From: Saprospiraceae bacterium
GTDB lineage: Bacteria; Bacteroidota; Bacteroidia; Chitinophagales; Saprospiraceae
Reading direction: 5' to 3'
DNA length: 64,000 nucleotides
NCBI GenBank assembly: GCA_019638385.1
Contig: JAHBTW010000001.1
Span: 372,001 to 436,000, forward strand
Shown here piece by piece: positions 18,220 through 26,953 of this stretch; position 1 is the first letter of the stretch, and each line of letters begins with the position of its first letter. Position numbers and translations under genes: made by a program. Under the pieces are notes generated by a model. That model was not told the DNA's origin and did not search any database. It saw only the letters and a program-made list of their open reading frames with translations.

Positions 18220-18666
18220 TTAAGGCGCCAAAAGCGGTTCCGCTATTTTAAAGCGGATGCTCCAGATGCCGCGCACTTCATTTTCGGCGTAGCCCGTGGC
18301 TAAGTCGCCGGGATACAGGGGACAATCTTTTGACGCAGCTCCGGCAGCATGTCTGCGGATTTGCCGTGACATTGCCGGCACATCGTGTTGGTGACGATGG
18401 GGTAATAAAATTGTGCGATGCCGTCGCGCTGCAGCAATACCGACGCCTCCCTCCATATAATATGCCTTTATGGCTACCATCGGCGGGCCGATGCGGCCTT
18501 CCTGTTCCGGTGCAGCAGGACTGTGACACAGGTAACAATTCGTCTCCATGAGTTTTTTGCCGGGATGGATGCCGGCCGCCGCCGCCGCGTCGGCCTGAGC
18601 GCCGCTCCCGCTTGTATCGTTCCGGCAACCTGACAACATCAAAAGGAAGAATGCAAAAAGGAGCAT
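18220..18666 (-). pseudogene. c-type heme lipoprotein (cytochrome/DUF3365-like) broken by two frameshifts
   Basis: Starting at ATG 18666: a lipoprotein signal (MLLFAFFLLMLSGC), then a heme-binding CYLCH and IGPPMVAIKAYYM, typical of small cytochromes. The sequence then switches frame at a GGG run (18449-18451). The new frame reads QFYYPIVTNTMCRQCHGKS, with a second CxxCH, typical of DUF3365/Tll0287-like heme domains. At a CCCC run (18318-18321, minus strand) it returns to the first frame for LYPGDLATGYAENEVRGIWS, the family's C-terminus. Both shifts fall at homopolymers: one base too many, then one too few. Either the gene is decayed or the consensus has two homopolymer errors. The joined protein would be about 148 aa, short for a cytochrome plus DUF3365, so an internal deletion is also possible. 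Confidence 0.65.
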
Positions 18667-18746
18667 TTTTTCATATCGGATATTTTGACGCCAAAGATAC
18701 AAGCCGCCGCCGTCGGGTTTGGGGATGGGGGTTACAGGAGGGTAGG

Positions 18747-19427
18747 TCACCGATAATTCACCCGCCACCCCAACCGCAGCCCGGCCCACAGGCGCGTGGC
18801 GCTGCTTTCTGTGGCGACCGGCGCCAATGGAAAGTTCGGATCGGACAGTGCATCGGGCAGCGAATCCCATGCTGCATTCGGGAAATAGCGCAGCCCGATG
18901 ACGGGGCTTACCGTGAGCAGATCGGAGACGCCGATGTCTAAGCCGGCGGCGAGGCCGGCGCTGATTGCGGTGGCGTTGGAGCGTAGTTCCGGATTCGAGC
19001 CGGCCCGGTTGTCCATATAGCTGATGCCGGGCGACACTTGCAGGAAAAAGCCTTTGGCTAAGAAGTCGTTTTGTTTGGAAAACGTGGGGCAGTCGCAATC
19101 GCCTTTAAAGTCGAAAGGATAAAAGTTGACGTTGAAAAACAGGCTGTACCAGCGGCTGCGGGTTTCAAAGTCATAAGCGGTAGCGGAGGTTTGGGCGTAG
19201 TTGAGTTCCGGCAGAAATTCGATGCGCACATTTTTCAACCGGAACCAATAATCCGCTCCGATGCTGAAGCCAGTTCCGGGCGGATCGGCGAGTACGGCGC
19301 CGCTGAGGGCGTCGCGGAGTTGCCAGTCGGGCGCGCGTTGCGTGAGGTAGCTTGCACTGAGGCCGAACTGGGCCTGCGCGTTGGCAAAGAGGAATACAAA
19401 GAGGACTGAAAAGAAGAAGTAACGCAT
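18747..19427 (-). CDS. Small outer-membrane beta-barrel protein
   Basis: 226 aa from ATG at 19427, which gives the signal peptide MRYFFFSVLFVFLFANAQAQ. The body has alternating strands with aromatic girdles (FGLSASYLTQ, FSIGADYWFRLKNVRIEFLPELNYAQ, LWAGLRLGWRVNY), the pattern of 8- to 10-stranded porin or OmpA-like barrels in Bacteroidota. A segment GDCDCPTFSKQND carries a CDC motif in a loop. There is no OmpA peptidoglycan-binding domain. Function is unknown. It lies 80 nt upstream of the broken heme gene and is divergent from rimO. Confidence 0.7.
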   Translation of the reverse strand: MRYFFFSVLFVFLFANAQAQFGLSASYLTQRAPDWQLRDALSGAVLADPPGTGFSIGADYWFRLKNVRIEFLPELNYAQTSATAYDFETRSRWYSLFFNVNFYPFDFKGDCDCPTFSKQNDFLAKGFFLQVSPGISYMDNRAGSNPELRSNATAISAGLAAGLDIGVSDLLTVSPVIGLRYFPNAAWDSLPDALSDPNFPLAPVATESSATRLWAGLRLGWRVNYR

Positions 19428-19474
19428 GGCAAAAGGTTTGATGGTTCTTTTCAACGATTCTGGTGCAAGTTAGG

Positions 19475-19482
19475 TATTTTTG
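19475..19482 (+). promoter_or_regulatory. -7 promoter box for rimO
   Basis: TATTTTTG is a full match to TAnnTTTG, 23 nt ahead of the rimO ATG. No TTG is found at the usual distance upstream, so only the -7 element is supported. Confidence 0.45.
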
Positions 19483-19505
19483 CCGCCCATTACCGCAAAC
19501 AATAC

Positions 19506-20822
19506 ATGAAGACCAAAACGCTGAAGCAGGACAAAGTGAACGTCATCACGCTGGGCTGTTCGAAAAACTTAGTAGATTCTGAAAACCTCATCACCCAGTT
19601 GCGCGCCAACGAGTTTGATGTGGTACACGACAGCAATGACGAGGATGCCAACGTGGTCATTATCAATACCTGCGGGTTTATTGACCTGGCCAAGCAGGAA
19701 TCCATTGACACCATCCTGCAATATGCCGCCGTAAAATCGGCCGGCGACATTGACAAGCTCTACGTCACGGGCTGTTTGTCGCAGCGCTATAAGGACGATT
19801 TGGAGCGAGAAATCCCGGAGGTGGACGCCTACTTCGGCACGCTCGAACTGCCCGGCCTGCTCGCCCGGCTCAATGCCGATTACAAACACGAACTCGTCGG
19901 CGAGCGCTTCATCACCACGCCGATGCACTATGCTTATCTGAAAATTTCGGAAGGCTGCAACCGCACCTGCTCTTTTTGCGCCATTCCGCTCATGCGGGGC
20001 GGGCACATATCGCGACCGGTGGAGGAATTGGTGAAAGAAGCCCAAAGCCTTGCCCGCCGGGGGGTAAAAGAACTCATGCTCATCGCGCAGGAACTCACTT
20101 ATTACGGCCTCGACCTCTACAAACGCCGCGAACTGCCGCGCCTGCTGCACGCTCTGGCCGATGTGGAAGGCATTGAGTGGATCCGCTTGCACTACGCCTA
20201 TCCGAGCAAGTTTCCCACCGAGATATTCGACGTGATGGCCGAGCGTGCGGAAATTTGCAATTACTTAGACATGCCGCTCCAACATGCCGACAACGCTGTG
20301 CTGCAACGCATGCGCCGGCAGATTACCCGTGAGGAAACCATTGAATTGATTGAAACGGCCAGAGCCAAAGTACCCAATCTTGCCCTGCGCACGACCATGC
20401 TCGTGGGCTTCCCCGGCGAATCAGACCGGGAGTTTGCACAACTCTGCGATTTTGTGCGCGACATGCGGTTCGAGCGGCTCGGCGTTTTTCAATACTCGCA
20501 CGAAGAAGATACTTCCGCGCATGACTTCCCCGACGATGTGCCCGCCGAACTGAAAGCCGAACGCGCCGCCGAACTGATGGCCATTCAGGAGCAAATTTCG
20601 TGGGAGAAAAATCAGGAGCGCATTGGTGAAACGTATAAGGTGTTGTTCGACAAAAAAGAAGGCGAGTACTTTGTGGGCCGTACCGAATACGACTCTCCCG
20701 AAGTGGACAACGAGGTGCTCGTACCGGCCGATAAAGCGTATGTGCGCATCGGCGATTTTGCACAGATACACATCACCGACGCATCCGAGTTTGATTTGTT
20801 TGGAGAACCGGTTGTGAAATAG
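19506..20822 (+). CDS. rimO: Ribosomal protein uS12 methylthiotransferase RimO
   Basis: 438 aa, normal length. An N-terminal UPF0004 domain with NVITLGCSKNLVDSE and the conserved cysteines of the second iron-sulfur cluster is followed by the radical SAM barrel. That barrel has GCNRTCSFCAIPLMRG, the CxxxCxxC that binds the 4Fe-4S cluster. A C-terminal TRAM domain comes last. RimO adds a methylthio group to the conserved aspartate of ribosomal protein S12. The spacing and the CAIPxMRG motif favour RimO over the tRNA enzymes MiaB and MtaB. Transcribed alone, divergently from the OMP gene. Confidence 0.95.
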   Translation: MKTKTLKQDKVNVITLGCSKNLVDSENLITQLRANEFDVVHDSNDEDANVVIINTCGFIDLAKQESIDTILQYAAVKSAGDIDKLYVTGCLSQRYKDDLEREIPEVDAYFGTLELPGLLARLNADYKHELVGERFITTPMHYAYLKISEGCNRTCSFCAIPLMRGGHISRPVEELVKEAQSLARRGVKELMLIAQELTYYGLDLYKRRELPRLLHALADVEGIEWIRLHYAYPSKFPTEIFDVMAERAEICNYLDMPLQHADNAVLQRMRRQITREETIELIETARAKVPNLALRTTMLVGFPGESDREFAQLCDFVRDMRFERLGVFQYSHEEDTSAHDFPDDVPAELKAERAAELMAIQEQISWEKNQERIGETYKVLFDKKEGEYFVGRTEYDSPEVDNEVLVPADKAYVRIGDFAQIHITDASEFDLFGEPVVK

Positions 20823-20850
20823 TTTCGAGTTTTCTCGTGCACAGACGTGC

Positions 20851-20905
20851 AACCCGAAACCCGAAACCCGAAACCCGAAACAAAACAACCCGAAACAAAG
20901 TAAAA
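20851..20905. repeat. Heptamer tandem repeat ACCCGAA
   Basis: Four consecutive copies of ACCCGAA are followed by a degenerate spacer and one more copy. They lie between the convergent ends of rimO and the isomerase-like gene. Simple repeats of this kind change copy number by slippage. No gene or terminator stem is apparent in the 85-nt gap. Confidence 0.7.
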
Positions 20906-20907
20906 CA

Positions 20908-21960
20908 CTACAATCCTAATATTTTCCGATTGCTTGCTTCATCGCTTTGGCCGCCCGCGAAATCGTCGAAGGTTTTGTCGGTTACTTCAATGATGTGGCG
21001 GCGGATGAATTCCGCACCTTCCTTTGCGCCCTGTTCGGGGCTTTTGATACAACATTCCCACTCCATCACCGCCCAGCCGTCGTAATCGTATTGCGACAGC
21101 TTGCTGAAAACGCCTTTGAAGTCCACCTGTCCGTCGCCGGGAGAGCGGAAGCGCCCTGCGCGATCGGCCCAGTCTAAATAGCCGCCGTACACGCCCGTGC
21201 GGCCGTTGCGGTTGTACTCGGCGTCTTTGACGTGAAACATGCGGATAAACTCGTGGTAGATATCAATGAACTGGAGGTAATCCATTTGTTGCAACACATA
21301 ATGGCTCGGATCGAACAGGATGTTGACGCGGGGGTGTTCGCCGGTAGCGAGCAGAAAGCGCTCAAAAGTGACCCCGTCGTGCAGGTCTTCACCGGGATGA
21401 ATTTCATAACAAAGGTCCACGCCCGCCGCGTCGAACGCATCGAGAATGGGCAGCCATCGGGCGGCCAATTCCGTAAATGCCGTTTCGGTCAATCCTTTGG
21501 GGCGTTGCGGCCAGGGGTAAGCGAAAGGCCAGGCCAATGCGCCGGAAAAGGTGGCGTGGCATTCTAAGCCGAGGTGTTGTGAAGCCAGTGCGGCGTATTT
21601 GAGTTGTTGTACGGCCCATTGTGCGCGTTCGGCAGGGCGGCCGTGCAATGCTGCCGGCGCGAAGGCGTCGAACAAGCTGTCGTATGCCGGATGCACCGCT
21701 ACCAATTGCCCCTGCAAGTGCGTGGACAGCTCGCTGATTTGCAGGCCGTAACCGGCAATGCGGCCTTTGAGTTCGTCGCAATAGGTTTTGCTTTCGCCGG
21801 CCAATTTCAGGTCAATGAGCCGCGATTCCCAGGTAGGTATTTGGATGCCGATGTAGCCAAGCCCTGCTGCCCACTCGCACAAGCCTTCCAATGTGTTGAA
21901 CGGCGCTTGGTCGCCAATGAATTGGGCCAGAAATACGGCCGGACCTTTAATGGTTTTCAT
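20908..21960 (-). CDS. Sugar phosphate isomerase/epimerase (AP endonuclease 2 superfamily TIM barrel)
   Basis: 350 aa from ATG at 21960 (MKTIKGPAVF); the in-frame codons upstream look non-coding. It is a xylose-isomerase-like TIM barrel with metal-ligand strands CYEIHPGEDLHDG, VNILFDPSHYVLQ and FHVKDAEYN, and a final VMEWECCIKSPEQGAKEG. These ligands (Glu, Asp/His, His, Glu) are in the expected order for a divalent-metal isomerase or epimerase. Members of this superfamily act on many sugars and inositols, so the substrate cannot be assigned. It is followed by repeats on one side and leuS on the other, with no pathway partners. Confidence 0.85.
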   Translation of the reverse strand: MKTIKGPAVFLAQFIGDQAPFNTLEGLCEWAAGLGYIGIQIPTWESRLIDLKLAGESKTYCDELKGRIAGYGLQISELSTHLQGQLVAVHPAYDSLFDAFAPAALHGRPAERAQWAVQQLKYAALASQHLGLECHATFSGALAWPFAYPWPQRPKGLTETAFTELAARWLPILDAFDAAGVDLCYEIHPGEDLHDGVTFERFLLATGEHPRVNILFDPSHYVLQQMDYLQFIDIYHEFIRMFHVKDAEYNRNGRTGVYGGYLDWADRAGRFRSPGDGQVDFKGVFSKLSQYDYDGWAVMEWECCIKSPEQGAKEGAEFIRRHIIEVTDKTFDDFAGGQSDEASNRKILGL

Positions 21961-22055
21961 GCTTGCTCTTTTTCTGTTTGTATGCAATGATAGCTTCGAA
22001 TCGCGAGCTACGAGTCCCGCTCGCCACCGCCAACCGCCTACCCAAATACCGCCCC

Positions 22056-22084
22056 TATGCTCTATGCTCCATGCTCTATGCTCC
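22056..22084. repeat. Short tandem repeat TATGCTCY
   Basis: Four copies of a 7-8-nt unit (TATGCTC, TATGCTCC, ATGCTC, TATGCTCC) abut the stop codon of leuS. The neighbouring 95 nt up to the isomerase start is low-complexity, with GAGCTACGAG-like words. No regulatory signal is recognised. Confidence 0.5.
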
Positions 22085-24958
22085 TCACCCCACCACCAAA
22101 TTAATCATCCTTCCGGGAACGACGATCACTTTGCGCACTTCTTTTCCTTCGATCCACTTTTTCACCGATTCCAATTCCAGCACGGCTTTTTCCAACTCGG
22201 GCGCTTGCGCAGATGCGGGAAACTTTTCGGTAACGCGCATTTTGCCGTTTACGCTGATGGGATAATTGATCACATCCTCTACCAACCAGACCTCGTCGTG
22301 TGTAGGATATTCGGCATGGTGTACGCTGCCCGCGCCGCCGAGATGGCGCCAAAGTTCTTCGGCGGTAAACGGCGCGAAGGGCGCCAGCAGGCGCACCATT
22401 TGTTCGAGTACGGCTTTGTTGCGGCAGTCTAAGCGCTTCAACTCATTGACCGCTACCATAAAGGCGCTCACACAAGTGTTGAAGGAAAAACGACCGATGT
22501 CGTCCGATACTTTTTTGATGGCGGCATGCAACGCTTTCATCTCCTCTTTGGTCGGAGCGGCGTCGCTGAGCGCAATAGCGCCTTGCTCGGTGAAAAACAG
22601 CGACCAAAAGCGGCGCAGGAATTTACTCACCCCGTCAATGCCCTTGGTACTCCAGGGCTTGGCGTCTTCCACCGGACCGAGAAACATCTCGTACATGCGG
22701 AAGCAATCGGCGCCGTAGCGGTCAATGACATCGTCGGGATTGATGACGTTGTATTTCGATTTCGACATTTTACCCACCTCCGAAAAGGTGAGCAAATAGC
22801 TGTCGCTTACATCTTTTTTGGGCGTGAATTTGCCTTTGTGATAAATACCCTGACTGCATTCAAAAATGGCCTCTCCGTATTCCGGGCGCCATTCAATGAA
22901 TTGCCGGATACTGTCCAAATTCACATAAGAACCGGGCATGCCGTATTCCTTTACATAGTCAATGTGAATGGGGATTTTGGCAAACTCCGTGCCCGCCTGC
23001 TGCTCCTCGGCGGCGATACCGGCGCACACAAATCGGCTGTAGCCATTGACTTTGTCTTTTTGCAACATCAAATACTCGATGATACCCTGTATCATGCCCT
23101 GATTGATGAGTTTTTTGGCGTATTCGCGCTGCGGTACCAGCCCCATATCATGGAGGAAGTGGTTCCAAAACCGGCTGTACAACAAATGCCCCACGGCGTG
23201 CTCTGAACCACCCACATACAAGTCAACATCCTGCCAATAGTCCACGGCCTCTTTCGATGCGAAGACTTTTTCGTTGTGCGGGTCCATGTAGCGGTACCAA
23301 TACCAGGAAGAGCCGGCCCAGCCGGGCATGGTGCTCCATTCGTAGTCGTACAAGCCCTGATATTTCCAGCCTTCGGCGCGGCCCAGCGGCGGTTCGCCGG
23401 TGTCGGTGGGGAGGTATTTATCCACAGCGGGCAGGAGCAGCGGCAGTTCCGATGCATCTAAGGGATACGGTACGCCGTTTTTCCAATACACGGGCACGGG
23501 TTCGCCCCAATAGCGCTGCCGGCTGAAAATGGCGTTGCGCATGCGGTATTGAACCTTGGCGCGGCCGATGCCTTTTTCCTCCAGCCATGCAGTGAGTTTG
23601 GGCATGGCCTCAGTATAAGACAGGCCGTTGATGAAACCGGAGTTGATGTAGCGGCCTTCTTTGGTGGGGTCGGCGGCTTCCTCTATGTTCTTTTGCGCAT
23701 CGAGAATGGACACGACGGGCAGTTGGAAGTGCCGGGCGAAATTCCAGTCGCGCTGATCGCCGGATGGCACGGCCATGACGGCGCCGGTTCCGTAGCCGGC
23801 CAGCACATAGTCGGCTATATAGACGGGTACTTTTTCGCCGTTGAACGGATTGATGCAGTAGCTGCCGGTAAAAGCGCCGGTGACGCGTTTCACTTCCGAC
23901 ATGCGCTCCACCTCGGTGCGGGCTGCTGTCCAATGAATATAGGTTTCTATTTCAGCTTGTTGCGCGGGCGTGGTGAGGCGGGCCACTAATTCGTGTTCGG
24001 GCGCCAACACCATAAAGGTAGCGCCGAAGATCGTATCTAAGCGAGTGGTAAACACTTCTATAAAGGTGGCGGCGTCTTGTTCCAATTGAAATTTGACAGA
24101 AGCGCCCTGCGAGCGCCCTATCCAGTTGCGCTGTTGGTCTTTGAGGCTTTCTGGCCATTCTATTGCATCCAAACCTTGCAGCAGGCGGTCGGCGTAGGCC
24201 GTGATGCGCATGCTCCATTGTTTCATGCGTTTGCGCTCCACGGGATGACCGCCCCGCTCGCTCACGCCGTCTTTCACCTCGTCGTTCGACAAGACAGCAC
24301 GCAGCGCCGGACACCAGTTGACGAAACTTTCTTCGGGAAAGGTGAGGCGGTATTTCAACAAAAAGAGCGCCTGCTCCGATTCCTGCATGGCGTTCCACTC
24401 GCCGGCACTGATGGTGGGCGTATCGTCGTCGCAAACTGCTTGTACGCGGGCATTGCCCTCCTGTGCGAAACGCTCTGCCAATGGAGCAACCGGCAATGCT
24501 TTATCGGCTTCTTTGTCGTAATAATGGTCAAAGAGCTGAAGGAATATCCACTGTGTCCAGCGATAGTATTCCGGTTCGCTGGTATTGACTTCTCGGCTCC
24601 AATCGTAGCTGAAACCGAGGTTGCTCAACTGCTGCCGGTAGCGCACCACGTTCTCTGCGGTGGACACAGCCGGGTGAATGCCGGTCTCAATGGCGTATTG
24701 TTCTGCCGGCAACCCGAAAGCATCGAAGCCCATGGGATGCAGTACGTTGAAGCCTTTCATGCGCTTGAAGCGCGAAAAAATATCGGAAGCGATGTATCCG
24801 AGCGGATGCCCTACATGCAGTCCGGCCCCGGAAGGGTAGGGGAACATGTCGAGGACATAGTATTTGGGGCGCTCGCCGCCGTTGACTACCTTATATACCT
24901 CGTGTTCCTTCCAGTGCGTTTTCCATTTCTTCTCAATGTCGCGCGGGGAATATTCCAT
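22085..24958 (-). CDS. leuS: Leucine--tRNA ligase
   Basis: 957 aa, as usual for Bacteroidota LeuRS. A class I synthetase: the HIGH motif is present as HVGH in YPSGAGLHVGHPLGY, and KMSKS as GKMSKSKYNV. The CP1 editing domain lies between them (about 240-430, with the threonine-rich TTRLDTIFGATF). The C-terminal anticodon-binding and Leu-specific domains end in VIVVPGRMINLVVG. It charges tRNA-Leu and edits misactivated norvaline or isoleucine. Single gene, divergent from the coiled-coil protein at 25127. Confidence 0.97.
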   Translation of the reverse strand: MEYSPRDIEKKWKTHWKEHEVYKVVNGGERPKYYVLDMFPYPSGAGLHVGHPLGYIASDIFSRFKRMKGFNVLHPMGFDAFGLPAEQYAIETGIHPAVSTAENVVRYRQQLSNLGFSYDWSREVNTSEPEYYRWTQWIFLQLFDHYYDKEADKALPVAPLAERFAQEGNARVQAVCDDDTPTISAGEWNAMQESEQALFLLKYRLTFPEESFVNWCPALRAVLSNDEVKDGVSERGGHPVERKRMKQWSMRITAYADRLLQGLDAIEWPESLKDQQRNWIGRSQGASVKFQLEQDAATFIEVFTTRLDTIFGATFMVLAPEHELVARLTTPAQQAEIETYIHWTAARTEVERMSEVKRVTGAFTGSYCINPFNGEKVPVYIADYVLAGYGTGAVMAVPSGDQRDWNFARHFQLPVVSILDAQKNIEEAADPTKEGRYINSGFINGLSYTEAMPKLTAWLEEKGIGRAKVQYRMRNAIFSRQRYWGEPVPVYWKNGVPYPLDASELPLLLPAVDKYLPTDTGEPPLGRAEGWKYQGLYDYEWSTMPGWAGSSWYWYRYMDPHNEKVFASKEAVDYWQDVDLYVGGSEHAVGHLLYSRFWNHFLHDMGLVPQREYAKKLINQGMIQGIIEYLMLQKDKVNGYSRFVCAGIAAEEQQAGTEFAKIPIHIDYVKEYGMPGSYVNLDSIRQFIEWRPEYGEAIFECSQGIYHKGKFTPKKDVSDSYLLTFSEVGKMSKSKYNVINPDDVIDRYGADCFRMYEMFLGPVEDAKPWSTKGIDGVSKFLRRFWSLFFTEQGAIALSDAAPTKEEMKALHAAIKKVSDDIGRFSFNTCVSAFMVAVNELKRLDCRNKAVLEQMVRLLAPFAPFTAEELWRHLGGAGSVHHAEYPTHDEVWLVEDVINYPISVNGKMRVTEKFPASAQAPELEKAVLELESVKKWIEGKEVRKVIVVPGRMINLVVG

Positions 24959-25093
24959 GATGACGAAATTAAAGTTTGTTTTAGCAAAAGGAAACTAAGA
25001 GTCGCCAAAGTTCCATTGCCGCGTTCAGGGCGCGAAAATAAAGAATATCCGATAAGTATTTTGTTCACAGTGTTTTTTCGCTGGGAACATCCT

Positions 25094-25101
25094 TATCTTT
25101 G
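25094..25101 (+). promoter_or_regulatory. -7 promoter box for the coiled-coil gene
   Basis: TATCTTTG fully matches TAnnTTTG, 25 nt before the ATG at 25127. The -33 position has only GTG (25070-25072) at 21 nt, a weak match. Confidence 0.5.
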
Positions 25102-25126
25102 TTTTGAAAATCAAAAAGAAACCATC

Positions 25127-25579
25127 ATGAAAAGTTTGCTCAAATTACTCGTCGTGGTAGTGATCGGCGTGCTGGTGTACAATTACTTCTTCGGAACGCA
25201 GGAAGAAAAGGAAACTTCCAAAGAGATATTCTCCAACGTCCGCGACCTCGGCAAAGCTACCTGGGGCCTGTTGCGTTCGGAGAAGGCAAAATTTGACGAA
25301 GGCAAATACGATGAAGCGGTTGACAAAGTGGGAGGACTGCTCCGCTCACTCAACGGAAAAGCCCGCGACATCGGCGACGACGAATCGCTGAGGCGCCTGG
25401 AAGATTTGGAAAAACGCCGGATGGAATTAGATAAAGAAATCGCCGAGATGGACCGCTTGAATGAAACGGGCAAGACAACGGCGGCAAAAGCCAAGGAAAC
25501 GGAAATCAAAAAAGACTGGCGCACCCTCATGGACGCGACAGAGGTTATTATGAACAATTTGGAAAAAGCGCCGCGGTAA
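25127..25579 (+). CDS. Membrane-anchored coiled-coil protein of unknown function
   Basis: 150 aa from ATG at 25127, the first codon after a recognisable promoter box. One N-terminal transmembrane helix (LLKLLVVVVIGVLVYNYFFG, about residues 5-24) is followed by a highly charged helical domain (25-150) with heptad-like spacing, for example LEDLEKRRMELDKEIAEMDRL. The rest should be cytosolic or periplasmic depending on orientation; the positive residues are on the N-terminal side. No enzyme motif is seen. It is not recognised as a named family beyond small anchored coiled-coil proteins of Bacteroidota. Confidence 0.75.
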   Translation: MKSLLKLLVVVVIGVLVYNYFFGTQEEKETSKEIFSNVRDLGKATWGLLRSEKAKFDEGKYDEAVDKVGGLLRSLNGKARDIGDDESLRRLEDLEKRRMELDKEIAEMDRLNETGKTTAAKAKETEIKKDWRTLMDATEVIMNNLEKAPR

Positions 25580-25682
25580 AAAAATTCTTCCGCTCGTAGG
25601 GGAGGAGATAGATAATGGTGTCTATGCAGATGAACTGGTCATTTATTGTTCAAAACTATCTGCAAATACAAATTCCGACGCC

Positions 25683-26363
25683 ATGACAAAAGACGCCAAA
25701 ATTGCGTACCTCCGCCAAATCCCCTTGTTTCAAACCCTTTCCACTGTGGAAGAAGACCAAATGGCAGGCATGATGGAGCCGGTATCCAAAGGGCGTTATG
25801 CACTGGTTTTCAAACCCGGAGATGCTTCCGATCGCTTGTTTTTTCTCGCCAAAGGCGTCGTGAAAATCTCCACTCATTCTGTTGACGGCCGCGAAGTCAT
25901 CAAAGCGCTCTTGCATCCCAATGCTATCTTCGGTGAGCGGGGCCTGATCGGCGAATTGGAACGGCAAGACTTTGCCCAGGCACTCAAGGAAGAAGTGCAA
26001 CTCTTCGCCATACGGATAGAAGATTTCCAATACATGATGCGCCGCAATTTCGATCTCTGTAACAAAGTAATGCAGCTCTTCGGCAATCGCCTGATAGAAA
26101 TGGAAAGCCGGCTGGAATCTTTGCTGTTCAAGGATGCCCGCACGCGCATCATCGAGTTTATTAAAGAGGCCATTGCCGGGCAGGGGCGCAAAGTGGGTTT
26201 CGAAATGCTGCTCAAGCACTCGCTCACTCATCAAGACATTGCCAACATCACCTGTACTTCCCGCCAAACGGTAACGCTGGTACTCAACGAGTTGCGCAAG
26301 TCCGATCTCATTTATTTCAACCGGGGCAAAATTCTGGTTCGCGACTTATCCCGCCTGTCCTGA
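25683..26363 (+). CDS. Crp/Fnr family transcriptional regulator
   Basis: 226 aa. An N-terminal cyclic-nucleotide-binding-like beta roll (about 10-130; FKPGDASDRLFFLAKGVVKI, then AIFGERGLIG) is joined by a long dimer helix to a C-terminal winged helix. The recognition segment is HQDIANITCTSRQTVTLVLNELR (about 180-203). There is no Fnr-type cysteine cluster, so oxygen sensing through 4Fe-4S is unlikely. The beta roll lacks a clear RxxAA-type cAMP phosphate-binding motif, so the ligand is uncertain. Such proteins in Bacteroidota often control stress or redox genes. Target genes cannot be read here. Ends convergent with maf. Confidence 0.9.
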   Translation: MTKDAKIAYLRQIPLFQTLSTVEEDQMAGMMEPVSKGRYALVFKPGDASDRLFFLAKGVVKISTHSVDGREVIKALLHPNAIFGERGLIGELERQDFAQALKEEVQLFAIRIEDFQYMMRRNFDLCNKVMQLFGNRLIEMESRLESLLFKDARTRIIEFIKEAIAGQGRKVGFEMLLKHSLTHQDIANITCTSRQTVTLVLNELRKSDLIYFNRGKILVRDLSRLS

Positions 26364-26372
26364 AAGACCGGT

Positions 26373-26945
26373 TCACCAGTTCACCAGTCGCGCGTAAACT
26401 GCCTGCACCGGCAAGCCCATGATGTTGTAAAAATCGCCCTCTATGCGGTTGATTTTGCATAATCCCACCCATTCCTGAACGGCATACGAACCGGCTTTGT
26501 CAAAAGGCTTGTACGTCGCGACGTAGTGTTCTATCTCTTCCGCATTCATTTCTGCAAAATAGACATTGGATACTTCAGAAAACACCTCTTTCTTCTCCGT
26601 TGACAGGAGGCACACCCCGGTGACAACCCGGTGCATGTTGCCCGAAAGGGCGCTCAATATGCGGCAGGCGTCTTCAAAATTTTCGGGTTTGTTATAAATC
26701 TTTCCATTCAGTATCACGACGCTGTCGGCGGTCAGCAGGATGTCGCCCGGTTGGAGGGTGGCTTGCAGGGCGCCGGCTTTTTTTTCTGCCAGATAAGCAG
26801 CTACGTCCTCCACGGGCAGTTCCGGCGGCCAGGTTTCTTCCACGTCTTGCCATCTGATTTCGAACGGGATGCCGGCATCCTGCAGGAGTTGCCGCCGGCG
26901 CGGCGATTGGGAGGCGAGAATGACGGGTTTGGAAAGCGAGAGCAT
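26373..26945 (-). CDS. maf: Maf family nucleoside triphosphate pyrophosphatase
   Basis: 190 aa from ATG at 26945 (MLSLSKPVILASQSPRRRQLL), the family's standard N-terminus; an extension to 27011 is not conserved-looking. ILASQSPRRRQLL holds the substrate-binding SxRR motif. ILLTADSVVILNGK carries the catalytic aspartate, and DKAGSYAVQE the C-terminal signature. Maf enzymes hydrolyse non-canonical or UTP/dTTP nucleotides to monophosphates and are tied to division and septum control. Last gene of the kdsC-ubiA-maf group; the gap to ubiA is 8 nt. Confidence 0.93.
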   Translation of the reverse strand: MLSLSKPVILASQSPRRRQLLQDAGIPFEIRWQDVEETWPPELPVEDVAAYLAEKKAGALQATLQPGDILLTADSVVILNGKIYNKPENFEDACRILSALSGNMHRVVTGVCLLSTEKKEVFSEVSNVYFAEMNAEEIEHYVATYKPFDKAGSYAVQEWVGLCKINRIEGDFYNIMGLPVQAVYARLVNW

Positions 26946-26953
26946 AAGCGGTT

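Noticed and set aside
18220..19098. A 292-codon frame spanning the heme gene and part of the OMP gene
   Set aside because: Its upper part is antiparallel-frame noise inside the OMP gene. Real similarity begins at the lipoprotein signal at 18666, and the protein then needs two frame changes.
22085..24958. Frames of 146-160 codons on either strand within leuS
   Set aside because: Shadows of a conserved gene with strong codon bias; no independent signals.
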